64,000 bases of DNA from Actinoplanes sp. SE50/110 (GTDB lineage: Bacteria > Actinomycetota > Actinomycetes > Mycobacteriales > Micromonosporaceae), in NCBI RefSeq assembly GCF_900119315.1, contig NZ_LT827010.1:2030001-2094000 (forward strand). Reading direction: 5' to 3'. Both the position numbers and the translations under genes were made by a program. Shown piece after piece: positions 54,326-62,589 of the stretch (the first letter of the stretch is position 1; every line of letters begins with the position of its first letter). The notes beneath the pieces are model-generated. The model searched no databases. It was not told where the DNA came from and saw only the letters and a list, made by a program, of their open reading frames with translations.

Positions 54326-56950
54326 ATGGTGAGAACGGACGTGTCGGAGCGGGATCGGCTGGCCCAGGCCGACTCCGGCGAGCAGCCGTGGCGAGCCTGG
54401 GGTCCCTACCTCTCCGAGCGGGCCTGGGGAACGGTTCGTGAGGACTACAGCGAGCACGGGACGGCGTGGGACTACTTCCCGCACGATCACGCCCGGTCCC
54501 GGGCCTACCGGTGGAACGAGGACGGCATGGCCGGCGTCTGCGACGACCGGCAGACGTTCTGCTTCGCCCTCGCGCTGTGGAACGGCAAGGATCCGATCCT
54601 CAAGGAGCGGATGTTCGGCCTCGGCGGCGACGGCGGCAACCACGGCGAGGACGCCAAGGATTACTGGTGGTATCAGGATTCCACTCCCACCCACTCCTGG
54701 ATGCGCTGGCGATACCACTATCCGCAGGCTGAATTCCCGTACGATCAATTGGTTCGCGTGAATGGCCAGCGGTCCCGCACCGAAAGCGAATACGAACTGG
54801 TCGACACCGGCATCTTCGACTCCGACCGGTTCTGGGCGGTGACCGTCGACTACGCGAAAGCCGGCCCGCACGACATGTGCATCGCGATCACCGTCTCCAA
54901 CCGCGGCCCGGAGAAGGCGAGCCTGCACGTCCTGCCCACCCTCTGGTTCCGCAACACCTGGGCGTGGGGCCTGCCGAACCGTCCGGTCCCGGAGCTGACC
55001 GGCACTCCCGGGCGGCTCACCGGCCGGCACCGCTCGATCGGCCAGATCACCCTCGACGCCGAGGGCAAGCCGCCGGCCCTGGTCTGCGACAACGAGACCA
55101 ACGCGCAGCGGCTGTGGGGACTGCCCGGGCGCAGCCCGTACCCCAAGGACGGGATCAACGACTTCCTGGTCGACGACGCGCCGACGGTCAACCCGGCCGG
55201 GACCGGTACCAAAGGTTCCCTGCACTACCTGGTCACCCTCAAGCCCGGCGCGACCCGGACGATCCGGCTGCGGCTCACCCAGAGCGACGCCCCGCCCGCC
55301 CCGCTCGACCTGGGCCGAGGCTGGACCGCGGTGATGCGCGACCGGCAGGCCGAAGCCGACGCGTTCTTCGCCGGGATCATCCCGGCGGCGGCCACCGAGG
55401 AGGAGGCCGCGGTCGCCCGGCAGGGCATCGCCGGTCTGATGTGGGGCAAGCAGTTCTACCACTTCGACGTGAAGCAGTGGCTGGTCGGCGACCCGGGCAA
55501 CGCGCCGCCGCCACCGGGCCGGCGCCACGGCCGCAACAACGGCTGGTGGCACATGAACAGCTTCGACGTGATCAGCATGCCCGATCCGTGGGAGTACCCC
55601 TGGTACGCCGCCTGGGACCTGGCCTTCCACTGTGTCAGCATCAGCCGTGTCGACCCCGGCTTCGCCAAATCGCAGCTGCTGCTGCTGCTCCGCGAGTGGT
55701 ACATGCACCCCAACGGCCAGATTCCGGCGTACGAATGGTCGTTCGCCGACGTGAACCCGCCGGTGCACGCGTGGGCGGCGCTGCGCGTCTTCGAGATCGA
55801 CGGCGGCCGCGACTACGACTTCCTGTCCCGGGTGATGCACAAGCTGCTGCTCAACTTCACCTGGTGGGTCAACCGCAAGGACGTCGGCGGCAACAATGTG
55901 TTCGAGGGCGGCTTCCTCGGCCTGGACAACGTCGGCCCGTTCGACCGCTCCGCCGCGCTGCCGGTCGCCGGTGTCCTCGAACAGTCCGACGGCACCGGCT
56001 GGATGGCGATGTACGCCCTCAACCTGCTGGACATGGCGATCAATCTGGCGCTGCACGACCGGGCCTACGAGGACATGGCCACCAAGTTCTTCGAGCACTT
56101 CACGTACATCGCCGAGGCGGCGTACCGGCAGGGCCTGTGGGACGAGGAGGACAGTTTCTTCTACGACGTGCTGCGGCTGCCGGACGGGCACAAGGTCCCG
56201 CTCAAGGCCCGGTCGATCGTCGGCCTGCTGCCGCTCGCGGCGACCACCCGGCTCACCTCGGATACCCTGAACCGGCTGCCCGAGGTAAACGCCCGGGTCC
56301 GCTGGATGCTGCACAACCAGACCGACTACGGCGACGTGATCAGCGCCCGCCGGCTCGGCGGCGCCGACCGCCGCCGCCAGCGGCTGCTCAGCATGGTCGG
56401 CCAGGAGCAACTGCTGCGGATCCTGGCCAGGTTGCTGGACCCGGAGGAATTCCTCTCGCCGTACGGGTTGCGCACCCTGTCCCGGGCCCACCTGGAGAAA
56501 CCGTTCACGGTGTCGCTGGGCGGCTCCGACTTCACCGTCGGCTACGAGCCGGCGGAAAGCACCAGCGGCCTGTTCGGCGGCAACTCGAACTGGCGGGGGC
56601 CGGTCTGGATGCCGGTCAACTACCTGCTGGTGGAGGCGTTGCGGGAGTTCGCCGAGTTCTACGGCGAAGACCTGCGGGTGGAGTATCCGACCGGGTCGCA
56701 GACGAAGGTGTCGCTGAACGAGGTGGCGGACGACCTGGCTCGCCGGCTGATCGCCCTGTTCGTCCCGGACTCGACGGGGCGGCGGCCGATCTACGGCATG
56801 ACGGAACTCTTCCAGACCCACCCGGACTGGAAAGACCTGATCGTCTTCCCGGAATACTTCCACGGCGACAACGGCGCGGGCCTGGGCGCCTGGCACCAGA
56901 CCGGCTGGAGTGCGCTGGTCGTCGACCTGATCCTGACCCTGCACGACTGA
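54326..56950 (+). CDS. MGH1-type (GH63-like) glucosidase
   Basis: A 874-residue protein with the mannosylglucosylglycerate hydrolase/GH63-like barrel. Segments such as YLSERAWGTVREDYSEHGTA WDYFPHDHARSRAYRWNEDG at the N-terminus and NSNWRGPVWMPVNYLLVEAL at the C-terminus are characteristic. Catalytic acids cannot be assigned firmly. The substrate in this branch is often glucosylglycerate or mannosylglucosylglycerate, but for the large actinobacterial form it is not established. ATG at 54326 follows GGTGGGG; a TTG at 54317 and a later GTG are alternatives. Probably cooperates with the divergent debranching enzyme. Confidence 0.84.
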   Translation: MVRTDVSERDRLAQADSGEQPWRAWGPYLSERAWGTVREDYSEHGTAWDYFPHDHARSRAYRWNEDGMAGVCDDRQTFCFALALWNGKDPILKERMFGLGGDGGNHGEDAKDYWWYQDSTPTHSWMRWRYHYPQAEFPYDQLVRVNGQRSRTESEYELVDTGIFDSDRFWAVTVDYAKAGPHDMCIAITVSNRGPEKASLHVLPTLWFRNTWAWGLPNRPVPELTGTPGRLTGRHRSIGQITLDAEGKPPALVCDNETNAQRLWGLPGRSPYPKDGINDFLVDDAPTVNPAGTGTKGSLHYLVTLKPGATRTIRLRLTQSDAPPAPLDLGRGWTAVMRDRQAEADAFFAGIIPAAATEEEAAVARQGIAGLMWGKQFYHFDVKQWLVGDPGNAPPPPGRRHGRNNGWWHMNSFDVISMPDPWEYPWYAAWDLAFHCVSISRVDPGFAKSQLLLLLREWYMHPNGQIPAYEWSFADVNPPVHAWAALRVFEIDGGRDYDFLSRVMHKLLLNFTWWVNRKDVGGNNVFEGGFLGLDNVGPFDRSAALPVAGVLEQSDGTGWMAMYALNLLDMAINLALHDRAYEDMATKFFEHFTYIAEAAYRQGLWDEEDSFFYDVLRLPDGHKVPLKARSIVGLLPLAATTRLTSDTLNRLPEVNARVRWMLHNQTDYGDVISARRLGGADRRRQRLLSMVGQEQLLRILARLLDPEEFLSPYGLRTLSRAHLEKPFTVSLGGSDFTVGYEPAESTSGLFGGNSNWRGPVWMPVNYLLVEALREFAEFYGEDLRVEYPTGSQTKVSLNEVADDLARRLIALFVPDSTGRRPIYGMTELFQTHPDWKDLIVFPEYFHGDNGAGLGAWHQTGWSALVVDLILTLHD

Positions 56951-57011
56951 CCGGCCCGGGTCCTGTCGCCGGGGCGGACCGGTCAGTCGCGGTGTATCAG
57001 TTCAGGGGTGT

Positions 57012-57284
57012 TCAGTTCGCGGTGCTCACGATCGCCTCGGCCACGTGGCGCAGTTGCTCGTGGTCGGGGTGGAAACCGGCGGCGATGTCCGGGTGCAGCC
57101 CGGCCCTCGCCTGATCGAGAAGCATCGTGGTGACCTGCTCCACGCTCTCCCCGGAATAGCGCTGCCGGACTTTGACCGTCGCGGCCTGCAGCGCCGAACT
57201 GAGCTGGTCCTCCAACGGACCACGCAGCTTCTGCTCCACCGGGTTCAGCGAAAGCGGGTCGAGGGTGACGTGCGGCTCGGCCAA
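57012..57284 (-). CDS. Small helical protein of unknown function
   Basis: About 90 residues with heptad-like helices (LEDQLSSALQAATVKVRQRY SGESVEQVTTMLLDQARAGL), so a three-helix bundle is likely; it resembles small actinobacterial dimerisation-domain proteins but I do not assign a function. A TTG start at 57284 is chosen because GGAGG precedes it by five bases and the similarity-like portion begins there (LAEPHVTLDPL). No operon partner. Confidence 0.55.
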   Translation of the reverse strand: MAEPHVTLDPLSLNPVEQKLRGPLEDQLSSALQAATVKVRQRYSGESVEQVTTMLLDQARAGLHPDIAAGFHPDHEQLRHVAEAIVSTAN

Positions 57285-57426
57285 GGTGTCCCTCCGGAGG
57301 TCAACGACGCCGTGCGGATACCCGTCGACCAACGCTCAGTAAACCCCGCCGACCCGCCCCCGCACCGCCTTTTCACCCCGAAGAAGGATTTCCGTCCGTT
57401 TTCCGCACCCCCCGTCGGTTCCGCGG

Positions 57427-58005
57427 TCAGCCGCGGCCGCGCTTCACCTCGAAGAACGTGCCGATCCGCATCAGGGCCGCGGTGGCGTCCCAGATCGCCA
57501 GCGACTCCGCCCGGTCGGGGACCTCGCCGATGATCGGGCCGTGCAGCCCACGCGCCGCCCCGGCCAGGTGCAGCACGGGGGAGCCGATGCCCGGACCGGC
57601 CAGCCGCAACGCGGTCTCGTGCGACTCCCGCACCGCCTCGTCCCACGCCGGGTCGTCGAGGATCTCGCCCGCCTTCTCCACGCCGGCCGCCTCCGCCGCC
57701 TCCGCCACGATCGCGTCGGTGATCGGGGTGCCCGCCTCATGCGTACGGTCGCCCAATGCGGTGTAGAACGCCCCGATCCGGTCCTCGCGGCCATCCGCCC
57801 GCAGGGCCTCCACCAGCCGCAACGCGCGGCTGGACGCCGCCATCATCGGCCGGTACTGCTCGGGCGTGTTGTCCCCGTTCAGGATCGACAGGCTGAACGC
57901 CCGCCAGTGCACCTGGATCCCACGCTCCGCGGCGACCGAGGTCAGCCACCGCGAGGTGGTCCAGGTGAACGGACAAGCCGGATCGAAATAGTAGATCGCC
58001 TCCAT
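57427..58005 (-). CDS. Rv2466c-family mycothiol-linked nitroreductase-like protein
   Basis: A 192-residue DsbA-fold protein of the Rv2466c family, which uses mycothiol for reduction and activates nitro-prodrugs in mycobacteria. The N-terminal YYFDPACPFTWTTSRWL matches the family's CPW/CPF active site: only the first Cys is present (CPFT instead of CPxC), as usual. The rest includes PMMAASSRALRLVEALRADG. Mycothiol use supports an actinobacterial host. Physiological substrate unknown. Confidence 0.87.
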   Translation of the reverse strand: MEAIYYFDPACPFTWTTSRWLTSVAAERGIQVHWRAFSLSILNGDNTPEQYRPMMAASSRALRLVEALRADGREDRIGAFYTALGDRTHEAGTPITDAIVAEAAEAAGVEKAGEILDDPAWDEAVRESHETALRLAGPGIGSPVLHLAGAARGLHGPIIGEVPDRAESLAIWDATAALMRIGTFFEVKRGRG

Positions 58006-58055
58006 TCCTCGATCCTAGGATCGCCACCGCCTCGGCGCCCGTCGCACGCGGCAGC

Positions 58056-58170
58056 CCCCGGCCACCGGTGCTCTCCCGGGTGTTCCGCCGGCCGCCGCTG
58101 CTTTGCCGGATGTTTCCCCCGGCCACCGGTGCTTCGCCGGGTGTTCCGCCGCTACCGGCGCTGCGCCGGC
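58056..58170. repeat. Degenerate GC-rich tandem repeats
   Basis: Two to three imperfect ~30-bp units containing CCGGCCACCGGTGCT and CGGGTGTTCCGCCG, directly downstream of the AbiEi-like gene. No gene function seen. Confidence 0.6.
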
Positions 58171-58180
58171 CGGCGTCTGC

Positions 58181-58783
58181 TCAGGCCGCCAAGGCACGCT
58201 CCAGCAGCCGCCGGCGGGACAGGCGCGGGAGCCGGGCCAGCACCGGCCGCACCTGCTCCGGGCTGACCAGGCGCTGGCCGTCCGCCGCCGCGAGCACCCG
58301 GGTCGCGTCGTCGCCGTCGGTGGCCCACTCCACCGCGTCCACCAGCGCGCGGGCCGCGGTGGTGCACGGCGGGGCGATCGTCGGACAGACGTCCACCATG
58401 CTCAACCGACGGGTGCGGTGGACCCGCACCCCGGGCGGCGGGTCGCGGTCGGGCCGACTGATGTGGACCAGCACGTGGATCGGGAGCGGGTCGGCGGGCA
58501 GCCGCTGCAGCCCGAGGACCTGCAGCGCGGTGACGCCGGCGAGGAGTGCGGGCCGCCCGTTGCCGGCGCCGAGGCTGGCGACCCACAGATACTGCTGCCG
58601 GGTGCAGCTCTCGCTGTGGGCGAGATAGATGCCCCGGTGCACCCGTCTCCACCGGCCGGACCGGACGCGATGGCGGATCGCCTTCTCGCTGAGGTGCCGC
58701 CGGGCCTGCTGCCAGGTGATCACGCCGTGCTGGCGGAGGAGGATCGCGTCGACGGCCTGGGCGGTGCGCTCTTCGATCGGCAT
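58181..58783 (-). CDS. AbiEi-like HTH protein, probably C-terminally truncated
   Basis: A 200-residue protein starting MPIEERTAQAVDAILLRQHG VITWQQARRHLSEKAIRHRV RSGRWRRVHRGIYL, the N-terminal winged-helix typical of AbiEi-type proteins, and a middle region with VHRTRRLSMVDV. In actinobacteria such proteins usually continue into a DUF559 (PD-(D/E)XK nuclease-like) domain of about 100 residues; here the frame ends at LERALAA and runs into degenerate repeats. The missing domain suggests a decayed or shortened gene. Toxin partner (AbiEii) is not present. Confidence 0.68.
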   Translation of the reverse strand: MPIEERTAQAVDAILLRQHGVITWQQARRHLSEKAIRHRVRSGRWRRVHRGIYLAHSESCTRQQYLWVASLGAGNGRPALLAGVTALQVLGLQRLPADPLPIHVLVHISRPDRDPPPGVRVHRTRRLSMVDVCPTIAPPCTTAARALVDAVEWATDGDDATRVLAAADGQRLVSPEQVRPVLARLPRLSRRRLLERALAA

Positions 58784-58903
58784 GCGTCCAGCATTCGCGC
58801 GGTGACCTGCGATTTCTACCCCTGTGAACAACGCCGCAGGGACCCGGGCAGCCGACCTGCGGCGCGGCCCGCAGCGGGGGCGGCAGGGGGACTCGACGCG
58901 GGG

Positions 58904-58942
58904 CGGTGGTCCAAGGTGAGGCTCTCGATCACCTTGGACCAC
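58904..58942 (-). terminator. Long stem-loop after the trpE-G fusion gene
   Basis: GGTGGTCCAAGGTGA (58904-58918) is the exact complement of TCACCTTGGACCACC (58928-58942); 9-nt loop. It begins 14 bp after the trpEG stop. No T-run, but the 15-bp perfect stem and position make it the likely transcript end. Confidence 0.8.
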
Positions 58943-58955
58943 CGACGCCCTATCG

Positions 58956-60758
58956 CTACCCGTTCGGGAGCGGGCTAACCACATCGGCCAGCAAAGGCGG
59001 CAGAAGTTCACGAAGAACGTCGATGCCGTCCCGGCTCAGCACCGACTCCGGGTGGAACTGCACCCCGGCGAAGAAGGGCCCGCGCACCGCGTGCACCGTC
59101 CCGTCCACCGGATCCCGGGCGATCTCCACCGGCCCGTGCACGGAATCCAGCGAACCGGCCGGGGACACCGCCGCGAAACTGGAGTAGAAACCGACCCGGC
59201 GGCGCACCCCGAACAGTTCCACCTCCCGGGCCAGCCCCTGATAGGGCGAGTCCCGCCGGATCAGCGGCAACCCGAGCCGCAGCGCGAGCATCTGCTGCCC
59301 GAGGCAGACCGCGAACAGCGGCAACCCGACGGCCAGCCGGTCGGCCACCACCGCGCGCATCGCGACCATCTTCGGATCGACCGGGTCCGCCGGATCACCC
59401 GGGCCGGGCCCGACCACCAGCAGGTCCGCCGCCGGAACCGGGGACGACCACGGCACCACCGACACGGCCAGCCCGAGCGCCTTGAGCTGGTGGGCCAGCA
59501 TCGCGGTGAACGTGTCCTCACCGTCGACGATCACCGCGGTCCGGCCGGCCAGCGCCGGGACGACCAGCGCCCCGGCCTCCCGCGAGTCGAGCCAGAACCG
59601 GGCCAGATCCACGTTGCGGGCCGCCAGCAGGCGCAGCGCCTCATCGCCCGGGGCGGGTGGGGGCTGCGTACGTACCGCAATGGTCGCCGCGCCGAGAGCG
59701 GCCAGAATGCCGGCGGCCTTCGTGTGGGTCTCGGCGATCTCGCCCGCCGGCGTCGAATGCCGGACCAGCGTCGCGCCGACCGGCACCCGCAGGGTGCCGT
59801 CGGCGGTGATCTCCGCGGTGCGAATCAGAATAGGTGCGTCCAGCGACTGCGTCCCATCATCAGAAACGGACAGCAGCGCCAGGACGCCGGAGTAATAACG
59901 TCGCCCGCGGCGTTCATGGCGGGCAATGACCCGGCACGCGTTCTCGATCGGGCTGCCGGTCACCGTCGGCGCGAACATCGTCTCCCGAAGTACGTCCCGA
60001 ACATCCAGCGAACCACGCCCGGCCAGCAGGTATTCGGTATGCGTCAGCTGCGACATCTGCTTCAGATAGGGACCCGCGACCTGGCCGCCGTGCTCGGCCA
60101 CCGTGGCCATCATCTTCAATTCCTCGTCGAGGACCATGTACAACTCCTCGACCTCTTTCGGATCCCGCAGAAAGTCGAGCAACTCGCCCGACCCGTGCCG
60201 GAACGTGCCGCTGATCGGATTCATCATCACGATGCCGTCGGTCACGCTGACATGCCGTTCCGGCGTCGCCCCGACCAACGTCCGCTGCCCGGTGTGCACC
60301 AGGAACGTCCAGTACGTCCCCTGCTCATGGGCGAGCAACCGCCCGAACGCGGCCCGCGCCGCCGCCACCGGATCCCCCTCCACCGAGGCCTGGAACACCC
60401 GGTGAATCACGAAATTGGCGCCCTCCCCGTGCCCGATCTCGTCCCGCAGCACCTCCTCGACGATCTGCCCGTACTCCGCGTCGTCCCGATCGAACGCACC
60501 TCCGGAAACCCGCAGCTCACCGGCCGGGAAATCACTCAACGGCCGGGTCGTCACCGCATCCACCAGCAGGCATTCCAGCGGCGCCCCGTCATCCACACAA
60601 TCGAATCCGCGCTCGGCGATCTGCCGGTACGGCACCACCGCGAGCACCGGCCGCCCCGGGTCCAGCGGAATGTCGGCAAGCACATCGACGGTGATCACGT
60701 CACCGGTGAGCACCTCGACATGGTCGGCACCGTCACGGTGCAGGTAGGCGAAAGGCAT
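58956..60758 (-). CDS. trpEG: Fused anthranilate synthase (TrpE-TrpG)
   Basis: A 600-residue fusion of a chorismate-binding TrpE-type domain (about residues 1-400) and a GATase1 glutaminase (about 420-600). TrpE motifs: GATPERHVSV, MNPISGTF, GSPIENACRVIARHERRGRRYYSGVLALL. Glutaminase: nucleophile Cys in FAVCLGQQML and VQFHPES. The architecture also matches phenazine/ADIC synthase PhzE, so on domain order alone it could be secondary metabolism. The upstream Trp-Trp leader peptide and attenuator favour tryptophan biosynthesis. No other trp or phz genes are in the window. Confidence 0.85.
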   Translation of the reverse strand: MPFAYLHRDGADHVEVLTGDVITVDVLADIPLDPGRPVLAVVPYRQIAERGFDCVDDGAPLECLLVDAVTTRPLSDFPAGELRVSGGAFDRDDAEYGQIVEEVLRDEIGHGEGANFVIHRVFQASVEGDPVAAARAAFGRLLAHEQGTYWTFLVHTGQRTLVGATPERHVSVTDGIVMMNPISGTFRHGSGELLDFLRDPKEVEELYMVLDEELKMMATVAEHGGQVAGPYLKQMSQLTHTEYLLAGRGSLDVRDVLRETMFAPTVTGSPIENACRVIARHERRGRRYYSGVLALLSVSDDGTQSLDAPILIRTAEITADGTLRVPVGATLVRHSTPAGEIAETHTKAAGILAALGAATIAVRTQPPPAPGDEALRLLAARNVDLARFWLDSREAGALVVPALAGRTAVIVDGEDTFTAMLAHQLKALGLAVSVVPWSSPVPAADLLVVGPGPGDPADPVDPKMVAMRAVVADRLAVGLPLFAVCLGQQMLALRLGLPLIRRDSPYQGLAREVELFGVRRRVGFYSSFAAVSPAGSLDSVHGPVEIARDPVDGTVHAVRGPFFAGVQFHPESVLSRDGIDVLRELLPPLLADVVSPLPNG

Positions 60759-60810
60759 GGTCCCTCATTCCGGGCCGGGCGACCGCTCCCCGAGACCGGA
60801 CCATGCGAAA

Positions 60811-60833
60811 CGGCCGCCTCGACGAGGCGGCCG
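60811..60833 (-). terminator. Attenuator terminator hairpin of trpEG
   Basis: CGGCCGCCTCG and CGAGGCGGCCG flank a single base (opening to a 7-nt loop in practice). On the minus strand it is followed by TTT, between the leader peptide and trpEG. It is expected to form when tryptophan is plentiful. Confidence 0.8.
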
Positions 60834-60864
60834 CGGTTGTGAAGCGCGCGAAGTGTGACCGCCG

Positions 60865-60900
60865 TCAGGCGGGCCACCACATGCTCAAGCGCGCATCCAT
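60865..60900 (-). CDS. trpL: trp leader peptide (MDARLSMWWPA)
   Basis: An 11-residue frame with two adjacent Trp codons at positions 8-9 and a stop at 60865-60867, 106 bp before trpEG. GC-rich segments between it and the gene can form alternative stems. TATCGT (60909-60914 on the minus strand reading) six bases before the ATG is a -10-like element, so the leader may be leaderless. Ribosome stalling at the Trp codons should permit transcription through the attenuator. Confidence 0.82.
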   Translation of the reverse strand: MDARLSMWWPA

Positions 60901-60960
60901 GCCGACACGATAGCGGCGCTGGACGCGGCTGCGCCAGCCCTTGTTCCCGGCGTTTCCCTA

Positions 60961-61240
60961 TGACGGGCCGCTGTTCACTTCCGGTCGAACCGGTATTTCG
61001 TGGTACGTGCGGTGGTTGCGCGCCGCTGTCCACTTCCGGTGGGAGGGCATTTGGTGGTACGTGCGGTGGTTGCGCGCCGTTGCTCGCCTCCCGGTGGAAG
61101 GGCATTTGATGGTACGAGCGGTGGTTGCGCGCCGCTGTCGACTTCCGCTGGGAGGGCATTTCGCGCTGTACGCATGGTGGTTGCGCGCCGCTGTCCAGCT
61201 CCCGGCGGCAGGGCATTTCGCGCTGTACGTGCCGTGATGG
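60961..61240. repeat. ~55-bp tandem repeats, four to five units
   Basis: The landmark GGTGGTTGCGCGCCG recurs at 61011, 61065, 61120 and 61176 (54-56 bp apart), each preceded by GGGCATTT... and a GGTAC/TGTAC element; partial units flank these. Units differ by about 10-20%. Confidence 0.9.
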
Positions 61241-61352
61241 GACACCGCTTCGCCGGGAAGGCGTCGCCTGAACGGGCGCTGCATTCGTGTCGCCCGCTGA
61301 ACGCGGCGGTGGCGATGCCGCTGAGGAGCTTCGGCGGCGACATGCCCCTCCG

Positions 61353-61439
61353 GGTTGTCCACAGGGCGTCCGTCGATCCGCTGATTTCCTGCCACAATCC
61401 GTGGTGGGCGGGCGGCCCCCTGGGTGGGCGGGTTGTGTC
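61353..61439 (-). repeat. Dispersed 86-bp repeat, copy B
   Basis: Inverted relative to copy A at 49821-49906; 33 bp (61407-61439) are identical to copy A. It includes TTGTCCACA (61355-61363), a DnaA-box-like nonamer at the same end as in copy A. Confidence 0.85.
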
Positions 61440-61483
61440 CAGTGGGCGGTGGGTTGCCGGTGGGCCTGGGCGGGCTTGCGGTG

Positions 61484-61717
61484 TCAGGCGGCGAAGGCGA
61501 GCCGTACCGCGGACCGGGCCCAGCGCATGCGGCCGATCGCGCAGTCCGGGTGTTCGCCGAATTCCTGGGCGACCAGGGCGGCGCAGCCGTTCTCGCCGAG
61601 GCGGTCGACGGTGGCGGACACCGCTTCGCGGATCAGCTCCGCGGTCGGCTGCTGCGAGCGCTGCAGGTCCGAGACGAAGAGCGCCTCGGTGCGGACGTCG
61701 TTCATCAGGGCGGTCAT
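61484..61717 (-). CDS. Small conserved actinobacterial protein
   Basis: A 77-residue protein (MTALMNDVRTEALFVSDLQR ... GENGCAALVAQEFGEHPDCAIGRMRWARSAV). I recognise this type as a widespread short protein of actinobacteria without known function. Helical, no TM or signal. The ATG at 61717 is preceded by GGGAGGA five bases upstream. It is alone; the next gene (response regulator) is divergent about 260 bp away. Confidence 0.72.
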   Translation of the reverse strand: MTALMNDVRTEALFVSDLQRSQQPTAELIREAVSATVDRLGENGCAALVAQEFGEHPDCAIGRMRWARSAVRLAFAA

Positions 61718-61978
61718 CGGTCCTCCCGGGCCGTTCGAGGTAGCGCGGTGGTTGCTTGGAAACCAGGACACCGCTGCCGGGATGCAGCCCAGGCGCACCC
61801 GGGTTGCGGAACGGTTGCGGCCGAAACCGGTGCCGAACCCGCCGCGAATGCCGGGATGGCGGCGAGGACGGCGGCGGCCGCGAAAGTGGAGGCTGAGGCA
61901 AAGCTGGTGACCGACCGACATATGGGTAAACAACCGGTTATGGTCGGTTGGTAGTGATGCCGATCGAGGGGAGCTGCC

Positions 61979-62353
61979 GTGACCACGGTCCTCGTGGCTG
62001 ACGACGACGCTGACATCCGGGACCTGGTGGCCTTCAAGTTGGAGCAGGCCGGGCTCGAGGTGATCACGGTCGGCGACGGTCAGGCCGCCGTGGAGCAGGC
62101 GCGGGCGCATCATCCCACCCTTGCGGTGCTCGACGTTTCGATGCCGCTGCTGTCCGGGATCGATGTGTGCCGGATGTTGCGGGCCGATCCGTCCACCGCC
62201 GGCATGCTGATCATCATGCTGACCGCCCGGGTACAGGAGCAGGATGTCGAGGGCGGGTTCAGCGCCGGCGCCGACGACTACGTGACCAAGCCGTTCAGTC
62301 CGCGGGAGCTGGTCTCCCGGATCCAGGCCCTGCTCACCCGCACCCGCACCTGA
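61979..62353 (+). CDS. Single-domain response regulator
   Basis: A 124-residue receiver-only protein. Acidic pair DDDADIRD, phosphoacceptor in LAVLDVSMP, and TKPFSPREL with the switch Lys are intact; the sequence ends at ALLTRTRT where an OmpR-type regulator would continue into its DNA-binding domain. So it is either a natural CheY/Spo0F-like relay or a truncated OmpR regulator. No kinase is adjacent. GTG at 61979 follows GAGGGG. Confidence 0.88.
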   Translation: MTTVLVADDDADIRDLVAFKLEQAGLEVITVGDGQAAVEQARAHHPTLAVLDVSMPLLSGIDVCRMLRADPSTAGMLIIMLTARVQEQDVEGGFSAGADDYVTKPFSPRELVSRIQALLTRTRT

Positions 62354-62402
62354 CCGCGGCGGACGCGTCGCGGCGAGCGGGGGAGGGCGGTGTGCAGGAG
62401 TG

Positions 62403-62542
62403 CGCGGCCGGAGATGGCGAGAGTGCGCGACTTCGGCGATCCGTGGCGGGAGACTGCCGCGACTTGCCGAGGGCCCAGGATGGGGCTGCGGCCGGAGGCG
62501 GGAGCATGCGACCTCGGCGAGCCGCAGCCGTGACTCGCCGAG
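62403..62542. repeat. Two degenerate direct repeats
   Basis: GCGGCCGG...GCCGAG at 62403-62471 and a shorter related copy at 62488-62542; shared features are GCGGCCGGAG, GCGAC/GCGACC-TCGGCGA and a closing GCCGAG. Intergenic, no gene seen. Confidence 0.6.
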
Positions 62543-62589
62543 TTCGGGTGGGATGCACAGGGGAGCGGCTTGCGGCCCGGCGGCGGGCG

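Larger units (their letters stand above)
60901..61483. other. Repeat-rich intergenic region
   Basis: About 580 bp holding the trpEG promoter (left end), a ~55-bp tandem repeat (60961-61240) and copy B of the dispersed repeat (61353-61439). No gene supported; open frames in the repeats are an effect of periodicity. Confidence 0.6.

Noticed and set aside
58956..60758. Assignment as phenazine biosynthesis PhzE
   Set aside because: The Trp leader attenuator and absence of other phz genes favour anthranilate synthase, though domain order fits both.
60961..61240. Tandem repeats considered as a CRISPR array
   Set aside because: Units are contiguous and diverged, without constant repeats separating unique spacers, and no cas genes are present.
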